NCBI GenBank assembly: GCA_009845505.1
Contig: VXZL01000319.1
Span: 1 to 6,807, forward strand
Reading direction: 5' to 3'
DNA length: 6,807 bases
DNA from: Candidatus Poribacteria bacterium
GTDB taxonomy: Bacteria; Poribacteria; WGA-4E; WGA-3G
In this document: piece after piece, positions 5,916 through 6,807 of the stretch
Numbering within the stretch: the stretch's first letter is position 1
How the letters are laid out: every line of letters starts with the position of its first letter
The notes under the pieces: model-generated
Told to the model about the DNA's origin: nothing
The model's input: only the letters and a program-made list of their open reading frames with translations
Databases searched by the model: none
Position numbers and translations under genes: made by a program

Positions 5916-6807
5916 TTATTCCTGATTAAAATTATCACCCGAATTGTTATTGACTTCTTGTCTATAAGCGTCCAATTTGCGGTGTAGGGTTCGGACTCCG
6001 ATGTCAAGAATTTTTGCCGCTTCTGTCTTATTTCCATCCGTTTCCGCGAGCGTTTTCTGGATAGCTGCGCGTTCAATTTCTGCCATTGTCATGCCTACCT
6101 TGCCAATAACTTCCTCATCATATACAGCCACGGGTTTGCTGTCTGTCCTTTTTGTGCCTTCTTGTGGTTCCATAGGATTAACGATAGGTAAGATTCCATC
6201 CTGATTGCGATTCTCAAGCACCTTAGTAATTGTCGAAAGTACGTCCAATGTTTTTCTGAGTATGTCGGCTGCGTCATCAGCCTCGTTAATCTGCATCCAA
6301 CTGGTATCCTCATCAGGAATTAAGGATGGCATATCATCCCTTGCGGCAGCGGTTGGATCCAGCGATCGGATTGCGGAGAAGATAAGCCCGATAATTGTCT
6401 TGTAGACCGCTATATTTTCTGTGGTAATGGCACTGGTGGCGGGGTCCACGACTTGTAAAGATGTCCCAGATTGATTAGGAAACCCGACTTCTCCAGAGAT
6501 TTCGGTGCCGACCACCTGCGTAGGTGCGAGTTGCGTGCCTGACACTTGAACAGGCAGTGCCGTAATCTGTTCGGATTCTGAATCTATTGGAAAATCTTTA
6601 AGTTGGAGCTCATCAGTTGTCGCCACAATGATAGCAGACTCAATGGCATTTCTGAGTTGCCGGACGTTACCGTGCCAATTTGCATTTTGGAGATAACTGA
6701 GCACTTCCGGTGCTATGCCGGTAACCGTTTTTCCGTGGTCTTCACTTAATTCAGAAATAAACGCATCAACAAAGAGCGGAATATCCTCGCGTCGGTCGCG
6801 CAGCGGT
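5916..6807 (-). CDS. Sigma-54-dependent transcriptional activator (NtrC type), C-terminal part, cut by window edge
   Basis: This is the last 296 residues of an enhancer-binding protein that uses ATP to remodel sigma-54 RNA polymerase. The frame is open to the window edge, so the start is outside; a GTG at 6704 falls inside the AAA+ domain and is not the start. Visible residues 1-12 (PLRDRREDIPLF) match the arginine-finger region of sigma-54 AAA+ domains. NWHGNVRQLRNAIE (43-56) is the signature of the helical lid, with His where Pro is usual. Residues 239-285 form a Fis-type helix-turn-helix (AEIERAAIQKTLAE, then GNKTEAAKILDIGVRTLHRK) that binds the enhancer. Between them lie about 160 residues, several times the usual linker: a low-complexity stretch with repeated QV-GT motifs (about 87-103), then predicted helices (128-149 and 175-201). 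The sensory N-terminus is not visible, so the signal and targets are unknown. Confidence 0.9.
   Translation of the reverse strand, partial: PLRDRREDIPLFVDAFISELSEDHGKTVTGIAPEVLSYLQNANWHGNVRQLRNAIESAIIVATTDELQLKDFPIDSESEQITALPVQVSGTQLAPTQVVGTEISGEVGFPNQSGTSLQVVDPATSAITTENIAVYKTIIGLIFSAIRSLDPTAAARDDMPSLIPDEDTSWMQINEADDAADILRKTLDVLSTITKVLENRNQDGILPIVNPMEPQEGTKRTDSKPVAVYDEEVIGKVGMTMAEIERAAIQKTLAETDGNKTEAAKILDIGVRTLHRKLDAYRQEVNNNSGDNFNQE

Noticed and set aside
6702..6704. GTG codon as a start of a short stand-alone helix-turn-helix protein
   Set aside because: The frame stays open to the window edge, and the residues before it match the conserved AAA+ arginine-finger region, so the gene is simply cut by the window.

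Overview
The window is 6.8 kb of bacterial chromosome of moderate GC, with gram-negative traits: a probable lipoprotein, a secreted peptidase and an NtrC-type sigma-54 activator. A Uma2-family protein, a very large M14 peptidase, a HEAT-repeat lipoprotein and short palindromic or GTCAGT-rich repeats between genes together resemble uncultured Candidatus Poribacteria and related metagenomic lineages. That placement is an inference from gene style, since no rRNA or other marker gene is present.

Layout. Positions 97-1296 (minus) encode a HEAT-repeat protein with a lipoprotein-like signal. It diverges from a large secreted M14 zinc carboxypeptidase-like protein at 1604-4264 (plus). The 307-bp gap between them carries two well-formed sigma-70-type promoters facing away from each other, and the peptidase leader can be drawn as two mutually exclusive hairpins. 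The peptidase stop codon lies inside a 69-bp imperfect inverted repeat (4257-4325). A Uma2 protein follows at 4348-4932 (plus), with a second GTCAGT-rich repeat after it. On the minus strand, 5063-5644 encodes an unrecognised two-helix membrane protein. It has its own promoter about 140 bp upstream, overlapped by a 15-bp direct repeat. Positions 5916-6807 (minus) hold the C-terminal part of a sigma-54-dependent activator that runs off the right edge. It is closed by a convincing intrinsic terminator at 5838-5888.

How the genes relate. The divergent lipoprotein and exported peptidase could share regulation and both act in the cell envelope, but no substrate can be named. Uma2 may be co-transcribed with the peptidase (83-bp gap, no clear promoter of its own) or may be a separately acquired cassette, as the flanking repeats hint. 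The membrane protein is a separate transcription unit from the sigma-54 activator. I see no CRISPR array, tRNA, rRNA, transposase or recognisable defence or biosynthetic system. The observations most worth a second look are the alternative leader hairpins, the inverted repeat over the peptidase stop, the direct repeat over the promoter at 5797-5834, and the very long linker in the sigma-54 activator.
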